The position numbers were made by a program, and so were the translations under genes. Under the pieces are notes generated by a model. That model was given only the letters and a program-made list of their open reading frames with translations. It did no database searches and had not been told where the DNA came from. This document shows positions 1 through 10,500 of a stretch of 64,000 nucleotides of DNA, piece by piece (the stretch's first letter is position 1; the number at the start of each line of letters is the position of its first letter). Source of the stretch: Capitulum mitella (Eukaryota; Arthropoda; Thecostraca; Pollicipedomorpha; Pollicipedidae). Where the stretch lies: contig CP099849.1 in assembly GCA_030062745.1 (NCBI GenBank), forward strand, positions 4,386,586 through 4,450,585. Direction: 5' to 3'.

Positions 1-600
1 TCCCAGCTCCATGATCATCACGTACTGGCTGCAGATCATGCCTCCCATCGACACGCCGGACAGGAAGCGGACGACGGCGAAGCTGGAGTAGCCGGGCACG
101 AGCGCGGCGGCGGCGGCGCACAGGATCTCCAGCACCATGAACGGCAGGAAGACGGGCCGTCGGCCGAAGCGGTCGGCGAGCTGCCCGCCCAGCGCCGCGC
201 CGACGATCGCTCCGAGCATCAGCCACGACTGCAGCATCGACAGCAGCGGCTTGCGGTCGCACACCAGGCTCCACTCGGTCACCACCGTCGACTCGTACAC
301 GGACCGGTCGAACACCCAGCGCGCGCAGGCGGCTGTCGAGTTCAGCTGGCGGCAGCGCGGCGTTTCCGGCGGAAGCGACGCGAACGTGGCGTCCTCGTCG
401 AAGCCGTCGGCGCACTTGAACTTTGGCGTAGCGCCGACGAAGATCATGGACACCGAAAGCCCTGGGAACAGTAGCCATATCAGGGACATCAGCCCGACAA
501 GGCAGAACTGCCAGCGGCCGGTGCCGCAGCACATCTCCACGATCTCCTCGAAGTAGACATCACCTGTCGCCACAGTTTCACTTCCGCTTGCCGTCGTCAT
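1..600 (-). CDS. SLC22-family organic cation transporter, first 200 codons (partial)
   Basis: Reading the minus strand from the ATG at 600-598 gives an open frame to the window edge. The product fits the SLC22 branch of the major facilitator superfamily: plasma-membrane transporters moving organic cations, anions or carnitine. An N-terminal helix (around residues 32-53, LVGLMSLIWLLFPGLSVSM) is followed by a large cysteine-bearing extracellular loop (residues ~55-115) ending in FDRSVYESTVVTEWSLVCDR, the classic family segment. Next come helix 2 (LMLGAIVGAALGG), the MFS signature LADRFGRRP, helices 3 and 4, and IMELG at the edge. An in-frame TGA 21 codons upstream supports this ATG. The exon is unusually long and GC-rich, with no stop or frameshift. 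The remaining helices lie left of the window. Substrate cannot be told. Confidence 0.93.
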   Translation of the reverse strand, partial: MTTASGSETVATGDVYFEEIVEMCCGTGRWQFCLVGLMSLIWLLFPGLSVSMIFVGATPKFKCADGFDEDATFASLPPETPRCRQLNSTAACARWVFDRSVYESTVVTEWSLVCDRKPLLSMLQSWLMLGAIVGAALGGQLADRFGRRPVFLPFMVLEILCAAAAALVPGYSSFAVVRFLSGVSMGGMICSQYVMIMELG

Positions 601-899
601 CGCGTCGCTGGCTGGCCTTCAAGCCACTGCCTGGCCTCTTCCACGGGCGACTGCTGCGTCGGTTCACGCCACGCGGACGCTCGCGTGAACCAGTCGCCCG
701 GTGGCCACCGATCTGCCGAGTTGGTCCGGAGCGGACAGAGGTACTGCACTGACCGCACGCTCCGGCTGCGCGCGGCGGCCCGCCGCGAGCGGCCTTGAAG
801 ACCTACTCGAGACCGGTTCACAAGAGGATCGGTCGCGGCGTGGCGCGACGATGCAGAGCTGCTCACAACATCTCACCCAGCACACAGCGGGTTCCACTC

Positions 900-990
900 A
901 CCCCCGCCCACTTCTGTGTGACGTGATAATGACGTCATGCTAAACCCGCCCCTTCACCTTTTCCGGTCAATTTCGGCCTGGACGTCATGT
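900..990 (-). promoter_or_regulatory. putative promoter-proximal region of the SLC22 gene
   Basis: About 330 bp upstream of the transporter ATG lie a perfect CRE, TGACGTCA (930-937), a second TGACGTG (919-925), a third ACGTCA (984-989) and two GC-box-like CCCGCCC runs (902-908 and 945-951). The clustering and CpG-rich surroundings fit a TATA-less promoter driving the minus-strand gene. No TATA box or initiator is clear. This is inference from motifs only. Confidence 0.35.
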
Positions 991-1146
991 GTGGAACGTC
1001 GGCAGCGCTCCCTCGGGAAGGAGCAAGAGGCGTTCAGTGGCGGTAAGCTGGGGTTTGCTGTTTGAGGCTTTTCCAGCTTAAGCGACTTATCAGGGGACGT
1101 CTAATAATTACTTGTTTGAAGGCTGTGACACGTGCAGTGGACTGCA

Positions 1147-1226
1147 TTGTAGTCTACATGTGTAGTGTAGGGTAGTGTAGGACTGTGTAGTGTAGACATA
1201 GTGTAGGACTGCATTGCAGTGTACAT
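1147..1226. repeat. degenerate TGTAG minisatellite
   Basis: Irregular repeats of TGTAG and TAGTGTAG run for about 80 bp. The rest of 601-1,430 beyond the transporter's upstream region shows no gene: the short frames there lack any family motif. Confidence 0.7.
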
Positions 1227-1620
1227 GTAACCTTCCAACATCTGCAACAGTAGGAACCTTGAAGCTCTGGTGGAATTCGACATCGCAAGCACGCTGACGG
1301 TGTCCGTTCGGCGCTCCAGCCGACCGTTGGTGAGATATAGACCTTGCAACATGGTGTGGCATTCTGCAGCAACGGGCAAGACGGGTCAAATCGGTGCCTG
1401 AGTTTGCCGGAACGCATCTCGGACCCTACTCGGAGTGCCGATTTCTGTCAATGATTGGGGGGGCCGAGCCGAGAGCAAGCCAAGCTAACGTCCCCATAAA
1501 TGTGGGATGTGGATTTCTCAGTGAACTAAGCCCACTTCATTTTGACCAACGGAGGCTTATAACTTTTTTGGGTTACTATTTATCAAATGGAAACTGCACT
1601 CATCTCCATGTATGCAGGTA

Positions 1621-1630
<10 letters not shown>

Positions 1631-1664
<34 letters not shown>

Positions 1665-1676
1665 GAGAGAGAGAGG
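1631..1676. repeat. TA microsatellite with a GA tail
   Basis: (TA)n followed by ACACATA and (GA)n inside R1. The matching place in the second R1 copy (about 12,300) has only ATATAGGTACATAGACAGATGGAAG, so the tract expanded in this copy. Confidence 0.9.
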
Positions 1677-1770
1677 GGGATACTTCTCTTTAGACTCTAT
1701 TCTTTACTTTCCACCTACCTCTTGTCTACTGCGGCCGTTCCTTTTGTTATTGTTATTCATTTCCCTTTAA

Positions 1771-2974
1771 CGCTATTCCCGGCAGAGGGGGCTGAATTTG
1801 CCCCCCTTCGGTTTTTTTGCTTGCCAATTCCAGGCTTTTTGACGCAGCTTCACGAAACTTGGCGACTTTTCCTAGCTATTCTTTCTACGTGCGGTGACAA
1901 AATTTCAAAATCTTATTTTGCTTAAGGGCGGAGCCAGGCAACCTTTTTGGGAGGCACCTCAGCCTATTTTGGCAATGTTGAGGGTAAAAGAAAAATGTCT
2001 GCCAAAAACAGCGTTTTTCAGATAGAACTTAAAACTTTATATGGATGAATAGCTAAATAGTTGGACAATGTGCGGATATAATTTTGTTTATCTGAGGTCA
2101 CTTTACAAGGTCAGGTCAACGTCAAATTCAAAGTTTGTTTTTTTGCAATAATTTCGGCGCCATTTTTTTCAAATGCCAAACTTGGAATATATGTGACGTA
2201 AAAAGGTGCCCTCTACTTGTGTACCAAGTTTCAGCTTGATATCAGGTCGGGTCACGGAGCAATGACCTAAAATGTCAGTGCGCGGACCCTATATCGCAGT
2301 GGCCATAAAATAAAATTTTCGAAATAGAGTGAATTCAATTGATTGAAAACGTTTACAGGTAATATTAAATGTACACGAGATCATTCCAAGTGACTCCAAG
2401 ATCACTGGAGGTCATTTAAGGTCAAAGGTCACAAGTTGATCTGAAGAACGTGTGACCATATGACAGTTCCCTCTTTTTCATATCCCTGGCACCGCCTATG
2501 CTAACATTATACAAACATTGTGATGCGATTTGTACTTCTTTAGCATAACATGATTAGCAGAAGCCAAAAAAGTGGTTTTGCCTTTTTTGTTCATTGAGTT
2601 GTTAAAAAACTAATCCTCCTATTTTTTGAAACCCTGTCAACGCCCATGAATTTTCCCAAAATTTCAGATGTGTGTAACAAAGGTTAAAGTCCTATCCATA
2701 ATCACTTGATTCATGCCAGTTTCATTGAAATCGGTCCGTAAACAACGGAGTTATAAGAAGTCCAAAAATACCCCCCATGATGACATTTGTCCCCCTGTAT
2801 CCACAATTATTAAAATTTTGAAGATTTTTTTTATAACAATGTAGTTCACGTCATGGCCAATCGATTGCCGTTTGTTGCAATGAAATTGGATGTGTAGTTC
2901 TCGAGATCTCAGGGGGCCGAATCGGCCCCCCCTGCCGGGAATCGACCATACCGTCTAGCCCTCCGGGAATAGGG
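1771..2974 (+). mobile_element. T1 element copy A: non-coding, TTAA-flanked, hairpin ends
   Basis: The element is 1,204 bp. It is preceded by TTAA (1,767-1,770) and followed by TGAA (2,975-2,978), a one-base variant. Its ends are inverted: CGCTATTCCCGG at the left and CCGGGAATAGGG at the right. Next to each end is a G-rich hairpin (GGGGGC..GCCCCC near 1,787-1,807; GGGGGCC..GGCCCCC near 2,912-2,932). No coding frame is present. At least seven AGGTCA/TGACCT motifs occur (2,095, 2,108, 2,113, 2,263, 2,409, 2,419, 2,426); the last two form a perfect DR1. TTAA targets and CCC-type ends fit a non-autonomous relative of piggyBac or another TTAA-using transposon; the family assignment is inference. 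Confidence 0.85.
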
Positions 2975-3110
2975 TGAAAACCGCAAGAAAATATTGGGTG
3001 CCCCAAATCAACAGTGGGTGCGCCCAAATCAACATTGAGTGGGCCAGGGCACCTCTCGCAAGAATACAGATCGACGCCCCTGGACCCTACCAGGTTCGAT
3101 TCCCCCCCCC

Positions 3111-4199
3111 CGCCAGTTGCAGTTGTGGCCGCTCCCATTTCTGCCTCGATAGAGGAGCCGTCGCCTGGAGGGGGGGGGGGGCACAAAGTGTGTTAACGCT
3201 CTGAAAAGGATGAGACAAATAAAATGGCTTATTTGAGCATCATTATGAGTGTCATTCAGCACCCAATGTAACACCTGTTATGGTTTTCATGGTACATTCG
3301 CTGGCTTAAAAAGCCCGAGAAGTGCAAAAGTCACATCGATTCCGGCTGAAAATCCATATTAAACCCGTCGGTTCACCGGAGCTAAAAATTCGGCTCCCGA
3401 ATGGGTGTGCCACGATACCCATTTCAGAAGTAGGATGTGGCCCTGGGAAAATAAATGCAGTGCAAAAGTTGCTTATACCCCGCAAAGCTGCTTATACCCA
3501 GCAGTGTTTCTTATACGATAAACCAGTCACACAAAAAACAATTCCGGTTCAAAAGGTAATTCTGCACCCTGCATCTTCGCCCAACGCGTGACCTTGGAGA
3601 GCTTTATTTAGTCTTGCTGCTATGCAACACGGCCAACCTAAATAGGGTTAATCCTCTCTGGCAAGCTGCCAGTTGTTCTCTGTAAAGTGGTCGGGCCAGG
3701 CAGTGTGTTTTTTTGAAACTCAGACCCAGTGCTGCGGAAACGAAATCCTGGATAATGAAATATCGAATATCGATGTCGAAATCCTCCAAATACCTCCAGC
3801 TATGGGATGGCTATGGCTCTGAGCCCGTCACGAGTCCGAGTCCAACTTTTGAACCAACTTTTGAAGACTACCCAACTTTTGACAACAACCAACTTTTGAA
3901 GACTACCCAACTTTTGACAACAAACAAACAAACAAACAAACAAACAAACTTTTGGAGACTATTCGCAACCAATATACAACGTCCTTCTGCAGATCATCTT
4001 CGTGGACCGTTCGCGAGATCCCAAATGTGTCGGGATCACGTTTTGAAGGGACACCACATCATGTTGGCTGACTTTATTAAAGCGGACGAATGTCGATGTC
4101 GGTTCAAAGAATGACGAGGTCACATATGCGCCCCACTGCGTGATCACAGTCGTGCTTCCGGAATGTTTCATATCTTGGAATAGTTGGAACACGAAAATA
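3111..4199. repeat. no gene; 18-bp minisatellite and AAAC microsatellite at 3,841-3,957
   Basis: Around 3,841-3,957 the phrase CAACTTTTGAAGACTACC recurs several times and runs into (AAAC)n. A tract of 11 G lies just left of 3,180. The other frames in this stretch show no family signature. Confidence 0.7.
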
Positions 4200-4890
4200 A
4201 CTAACGCGCACGGGTCTTCAGTCTTATACGAATCGTAACAGTCTGCCCATCTGTCATCACTTCAACGCCAACAGTTTCCAGCACTTTCAAATCATCGACC
4301 AAACTCTTCAAGGCGGTCATCCATCCATAATTCTTCATGTAACTGGAGTGGCACAGCCGAAGCAAGAAAATGATATCAGGTCGAGGTGAGGAATGAGGAA
4401 TGAGGAATCTTCAGCACCCAAGAGTACATTGCGCATATCTTGGCCTATGGATGACTGTAATGGGTTGACTATACCGAAATCGTCATGGTATATCACAATG
4501 TGCAGCTTGTCCTTATCTTTATGCAGCTCACAGTCCAAGGCATTGGGGTAAACATCTTCCTGACCCGTTTCGACCCCCAGGTACCGATTCACGAGAGGCA
4601 GACCCATCAGGTTCTTGATTTGAGAAGGAATGAACAATATTTCTTGCTTGAATGCTTGGGTGCTTGGAAATGACAGCAGAGCTAGAACCGTGGCGGTCAC
4701 AGACGGTGGTACCTGCATGTCGGTCGGTAGATGATTGGACCTGGCTAACGGAATCTTTGATCAACCCTTGAAATTCACTTATAGCCGGAGGACGGGCTGC
4801 TTTCGACAAGCCGTTTTCACGAAGGATGTTTTTGAAGTGTGCAACATTACGTGAATTCTCAATGCAGAGAGTCATGGGATGGAGCATTTA
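4200..4890 (-). pseudogene. decayed copy of a multi-copy arthropod protein family (LYHDDFEVVNPL type)
   Basis: Minus-strand frames carry FIPSQIKNLMGLPLVNRYLG, then DKLHIVIYHDDFGIVNPL (about 4,450-4,510), and, in a second frame, LLRLCHSSYMKNYGWMTALK followed by SLVDDLKVLETVGVEV (about 4,240-4,370). From memory this order matches an uncharacterised, highly multi-copy family in arthropods and some fish, with cores like ALQIVLYHDDFEVVNPLGS and IQLLALCKASYVKKYG. I do not know its function; the copy number suggests a mobile-element origin. The two frames need at least one frameshift between about 4,380 and 4,450, so this copy is broken. The part upstream (4,530-4,890) is open but I do not recognise it. 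Confidence 0.55.
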
Positions 4891-5780
4891 CTCGGCCTTG
4901 GAGGCAACATTTGCTTTTGTTAACCCTGCACCGCTGGAGAGACAAAACTTTTCGTTAAAAAGGAGCCGTAAGGTTTCGTTAAAAAATCAAAACAAACAAA
5001 CAACAAGGGAGGGGTGGCGACGGCCGACAGCGGGGGGAGGGAGTCAGCCTAGGGACAAGCGGAAGCAGACAGGTACTGAGCAGGGATAATGAAACCAACT
5101 GACCTCGGAGGTAACCAAGGTTTTGCTCAGCGATCGAAATGATGCCAAAGGCTCGAAATTTTCTACCCATGCAGTAGGAAAGGCCGTTCGATATTTTTAT
5201 TTGCCTTAAGTGGGTAGGAAACCTGAAAGCGGGAGAGTGAACCATCTGTAATGCCACTCTCCGCTCAGGAACCTCCCCGTTCACCCCTAGTGGACCAAAC
5301 CCTTCCCGTGAGCATGTTACGTTAATGAGATGAACCGGACCTGACCAGCCTCATTTTTAAATGTTTACGGTTGGAGCAACGTGACATCTTCGGCCTTCAG
5401 TGGAGGAACGCCTCCGTTCACAGCAGGCGACAGATCCACAGGGACGGACGTGAGCGGTCACAGCTGAGGTTCGGCGGGCGCCACTATCAGAGGCTCTACG
5501 ACGCCTTGGAAAATTTCTGGTGTTTCCAGGCTGCACTACGCATCGACCGGGCCAATGCTCTACATTATTACAAATGTTGTGTAAGGTTGCAAGGGTCTAT
5601 ATCCCTGCAATGAAACACCATAACGTAAAATGGGACCTACCAGAGTGTTCGTAGGGCTCGAATTGGCCAAAACCACTCTTGGTGAAAGATGCAGAGTTGC
5701 AATGTTGCAGCAGAACATCACAGCGACAGTCCCAGTTACAGAGAACCGTCCAACACAACAGGAGCGTTGAACATCAGTTC
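4891..5780. other. no gene recognised
   Basis: Several frames of 70-100 codons exist, one plus-strand frame at 5,371-5,613 being open for 80 codons, but none shows a domain, membrane segment or splice context that I can support. Confidence 0.5.
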
Positions 5781-6590
5781 ACTAGAATTATTTGTGAGGT
5801 GGCGCCCTCGTACCCCCGGGGCTGCACGCGCCTCTGCGCTCCGCGAGCGGCTTGCGTTACAGGTGCCGCCGGCGGCGGCGGCGTTGATCGGCCGGGGAAT
5901 TTGAGTGAGGCTCGTGGGAACCTTTGAAGACCGGTGCACTTCGCGATAATGGGTGTGAGTAGTGGGATAAATGGGTAGGTAGATCCCACAGTGATAATAG
6001 GTGGAGAGGGGTAGTGCGAGGTGTGCCGCCCTGGTATTCCCCCGGAGCTGAACGCGCGTCCGGCGGCGGCGGCCCGCGGCGTCAGTTTTCTGCTCGCGTC
6101 AGTCGAGTTTTGCTATCTCTTCGTGTGGTTGGGCCTGTATGGGTCTGTGGAACAACTGAGACGATTGGTCTTTGATGACGTTTACAATGGATATACCGGC
6201 AACAGCCAGGAATGGGAAGACACTGAAGGTTCCCGGTGAAGCGAAAGAGCAATGTGTGAAAGCACCGACAACACAACCGCCTTTTTTAAGGTCAACCACG
6301 CACGTACTCTTAATTGGTCAACCATCTTCCCCGATCGGTGGCGCCAGATTGCCAACCACACGCCAAGTTCTCTAGTACTCCCTTCATGCCAAGCAGGCAT
6401 GAAGGCAAGTACTGGAGTACTTCTTAAGTACTTCCGACAAGAAGGTCACGTTCAAAGCCACGGTGGAAAATGTTTTAACGTTTGGAACATGGCACCTATA
6501 AAGACAATCATGAGACGGAAATGCGATAGAAAGCTGGAATTACTGTCAGAAGAGTGACACTCGCTGCAAAAAAGCAAGAAGAGAGTCTGC
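5781..6590 (+). repeat. left arm of a 1.76-kb imperfect palindrome; fragment of a multi-copy arthropod gene
   Basis: This arm matches the reverse complement of 6,763-7,538 almost end to end. Its outer part is GC-rich (GCCGGCGGCGGCGGC). Its inner part reads toward the palindrome centre and encodes, in both arms, MD.P.TAR.GKT, LIGQPSS.IGG and RLPTTR.VL. LPT..QVL followed by FW..A.I.T is, from memory, the start of a multi-copy uncharacterised arthropod protein, probably the same family as the fragment at 33.0-33.4 kb. Here the frame is interrupted after RLPTTRQVL, and a later in-phase piece (IKTIMRRKCDRKLELLSEE) ends at a stop near 6,557. Confidence 0.6.
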
Positions 6591-6762
6591 GAGGCAAGTA
6601 GAGACCGGAAGACAAAACGGACTGCTGTCAGACGATGCCAAGCGAGAAGACATACATTTTCACGAGGATAACGGGGATCCACGTCAGGCAACGATGAGCG
6701 GGAACGGCAAAGTGTTCCTTGCCAAGAGAAAACCGCCACTCTCGAGACAAGAATTTCGTGTC

Positions 6763-7538
6763 ACTGGTTCTCTTCTTGCTCTTTTAGAGCAAGCACCACT
6801 CTTCCCGCAGCAAATCCAGCTTTCTTTTTCAACTTTGTGTCTCGACCGTCTTTATAAGCGTCATGTGCCAAAACGACAGAGCAATGCCCAACGTGGTTTT
6901 GAAAGCGGCTTCCTTGTCAGAAGCTCCCTGATTTACATCGAGGAAAAACTGGAGAACATGGCGAGTAGTTGGTAATCTGCCGCCACCGATTGAGGAAGAC
7001 GGCTGACCAATTAAGAATACGTCTGGGGCTGACCGTAGTGAAGGTTGTGCTGCCGTTGGAGCTTTCACAAGCTGCTCTTTGGCCTAATAGGTAACCTTCA
7101 GTTTTCCCACTCCTGGCTGTTGTCGGTTTATCCATTGTAAACCCTACACTCATCAGACAAGGACCAATTACCTTAGTTGGTCCACAGACTAATACAGACC
7201 CCACCGCACACGAACAGATCTCAAAACTCGACCGACGCCAGCAAAAAAACTGATGCCGCGGTCCACCGCCGCCGCCGGACGCGCGTTCAGCTCCGGGGCG
7301 ACTATCAGGGCGGCACACCTCGCACTATCCCCCTCCACCTGTTATTACTGTGAGGTCCTACCTACCCATTTATCCAACTACCCTACCCACTACTTCGAGT
7401 TGCACCGGTGTCTACCGGTCCCCGGATGATCAACGCCGCCGCTGCCGCCTGCACCTGTAACACAAGCCGCTCGCGATACACAAGGGCGTGTGCAGCCCCA
7501 GGATTCCGAGGGCGGCGCACTTCACAAATAATTTCAGT
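6763..7538 (-). repeat. right arm of the 1.76-kb palindrome
   Basis: On the minus strand this arm repeats the left arm: the GC-rich outer block, then KAPTAAQPSLRSAPDVFLIG, IGGGRLPTTRHVLQFFL, and ALSFWHMTLIKTV near 6,850. It keeps a longer open frame through RLPTTRHVLQFFLDVNQGAS than the left arm. The spacer between arms (6,591-6,762) is 172 bp. The outer edges ACT.GAATTATTTGTGA (left) and its complement (right) mark the limits of homology. Confidence 0.6.
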
Positions 7539-10500
7539 AAAGAGGTGATCAACGTTCCTGTTGTTAAAACGACATCATGCCACCTCCTGTTCGTTTCTGG
7601 AGATCATATTCTGTTTTTTTTTCGGCACTAGATCAGGTATGTGCATGTTGAGAATGAATCGAATACAGGTCAGCTTCCCAGTGAGTTCCTCTAAATTACT
7701 TGCTCCACGGACTTAAAAAGTACATGAGATGTCTTCTTTTGTTGAGAGTTTTCAGAAAATATGGCTACATGATCACTTGTTTCATTCCAATAAGAAACTG
7801 CTAGTGGGCCCAATTTAGCAAAAAACTAACATTTTTTAGGTCGATGTGCGATCTCTTACTATTGTTTAATCTTGTTCAAAATCGCTGTGTCTGCCTGCCA
7901 TGAACGAATTCATGGGAAAAAGCTTTGGTTAGTTGGTTGGTTAGTTGGTTAGTTAGTTAGATGGTTGGTTAATTTTCAAAGAATACAAATAAAAAATGCG
8001 TCACCCTATCAAAAAGTGCGGGTCCCGCTCACCAGTACCAAGGAACGAGGAATGGGCAATTTCCATTTAGCCTGCTTCAACGAGCACCGGCCCCGTATTC
8101 CTCGCACGTAGATGGCGCTGGACGCCCGTACTTGTGTGTAAAGCCTGCGTTGCTTACTAAGTTGCCGACGATCCTATGACTTGTGGCTACTGCACAAATT
8201 TTAAAGGACATTTCTTCGGAAAAACTGAAAGCCAGCATGCGTACGCCTCGGCACGGGAGTGCCGGACCCTTGCCTAGTGTGTGGGTGCGGCGTCCCTACT
8301 CGTCGAAAAAGGCGAATGGAAATTGCCCGTTAGGCCGACTTCTAAACAACTCCTGCCGAATTTCCATTTCAAATCAGTGCAGCGGTCATAAATCTTAGCG
8401 TCGTCGGTGTCTTCATAAGCAAAGAAGGCCGAATGCATCAACACAAACGGGTGCCGCCATCTCGGTCCAGGGAGTGACAGGCCCGTCCGGTACTCGCGTC
8501 GAAGTGGACCAAATACTTTTCAATGAGTGAAATTTTAGAAGGCAGGAAGAGGCGAGATCATGGATTGCTGGCGACAAAAGAACTCACAGAAAAGTCCGTT
8601 TTACATCTGGCGGAAAAGGCCGAAGGCACCATCATCCTTTGAACTGGAATGGTATTATCGGATGCTGGGTTTAGGGAACAAACAAAAAGCTTTACTAAAA
8701 ATGTGCTCTCGTCCCAAGGCCACCCACGCGACCATTCAAACAAAATTTTCAAGGACGGTTTATAGTTATGTTTATATGCATGTATATAAATATAAAGATG
8801 AAAATAATCAAATGAAATATCAAAATAATGGAACTTGAAATAATTTGGCAAACGCACGCTTACTTACTTGTAACGTCGGCATCTGAAAGGCTGCCCACCT
8901 GTAACGGAATATTTCATGGAAATCCCACAGTGGCCCAAAGTTAAAATTACAGAGTTTAACTTTGACGCCGAAATAACCCTGAAAAATATTCAAGGTTGAT
9001 TTTGGGAGGCTGTAATGATGTGCTGAAACTAAAATTATGAGAAAAACTGCCAATTGCTGACAAAATTTTGTGAAGTTTCGATAAAACCTCATGCAGTATT
9101 TAATTTGGTTTTATATTTGGTATATAACAGCCAACAAAAAGGTCACGGAACTACACAAACTGGCCGGCAAACCCCACCAAAAGCCTGGTAGGCTCTTTCT
9201 GTCCACGCCCTGTGGGTATGCAGGCTCAGAAGTGGCCCTAAATCCCTAAATTCCGTTTTCCATAAGACAAAGCAACGGCGAAACTACCGTGTTCATTGCC
9301 CCTTTCCACACAGTTTATTAGCTTGTACGCTCCACGCACGCCGTACAAATCTGGTGGAGCCGTTCGCGCTGTAGCAGGTGCGAGCGGCGGGCGTCGTTTT
9401 TACCACGCACTGGGCTCTGAATCAAGCCCGGGTGAGCTTGATCCAGATCCTGCGGGAACTGGCAATACGACCTACATCGGACAGTATCAATTCATCTTTT
9501 TTTCTGCACGAACGTCATTATGACATCATTGCTATGCATGCATTTATATATACCCACATCCAGTCGGGGGTTAACGGACCGTTCCAGAAGCATCCAACCC
9601 ATGATTATTGCGACGATATCTAAATTATTTAATGCATCGTAGTGTTGTTATGCCTACTATAATGGCTCTTTTTTACACATTTCGAGCCTGTGTGGCGGCG
9701 CAACCTTCAGTCATGCACAGAGATGGACGCCATCGCTTACCTCTGCGTTGTAGCGAATGCCGGACATATGACGTTTTTCACGCAATAGCTTATTGTGCCC
9801 TAATTCCCTTCACTTCCATCGAGTTCACCGTACATTTTACACAAACTGCTTAGCAAGGATGTGAATAATTTTAATACGACATGCGGAATGTACTTGCGCT
9901 TGCTGACTCGTCGATCCTCCACGCGACAAGGTGCTGAATCGGAGACAAATCGCCGGCAACGCTGAAACGCCAAACACGGAACGCAAGCACCCCTGTTTGC
10001 GCATGCGCACAAGTTCAGCACCCACATGATCCAGATAAGCTTCGCGTCGTCCGCTCTCTCTTCACCGAAAACAGGGGCTATGTTGACTCATTGTTTAAGT
10101 GACACCCATATGTAAAAGCAAGAAACGCATGATAAATTTAAAAGGTTATTCATGCGAGTTACGCCAACCAGGCATCTTCATGGATGCTTCACAATACTGG
10201 TGCCACTTTGAAAGTCATTTTAATAGTGCCATTTATCTCTACTTACAACTAGTGTGTATAAATATTTTTTTTAGTGTATACGAGTGTTATCTATCGCCGG
10301 TTACCAAAGTCACACGCAGTTCATCATGTCGCCCATTTCATAAGAAGCGTAGTTCAACACATGGCGCTGCGTCACCCACACTGTGGCTATACACACACAC
10401 TTCGTAAGGGTCTAAAGCCAGCTGCATGAGCACGGCGTTGCGCCATGTTGCTTTGTGTGATGATAGAGGAGTGGCGCGCGAGACAGCAACATTTAGCCAT

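Larger units (their letters stand above)
1430..3110 (+). repeat. older dispersed repeat (R1), interrupted by a T1 element
   Basis: The flanks at 1,430-1,770 and 2,975-3,110 match 12,120-12,530 in the same order. Shared landmarks are GCCGATTTCTGTCAATGATT, the CCCACTTCATTTTGACCAACG stretch, the TTTAGACT.TATTCTTTAC stretch, TTATTCATTTCCCTTTAA, and after the break ATCAACATTGAGTGGG and AAGAATACAGATCG. In the other copy these parts are continuous. R1 therefore predates the T1 insertion. It has no coding content that I recognise. Confidence 0.75.

Noticed and set aside
137-556. 139-codon plus-strand frame at the left edge
   Set aside because: Antisense shadow of the SLC22 exon, which fully explains it.
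3085-3110. tRNA-like B box (GGTTCGATTCC) suggesting a SINE
   Set aside because: No A box at the proper spacing and no cloverleaf stems; the segment is part of R1.
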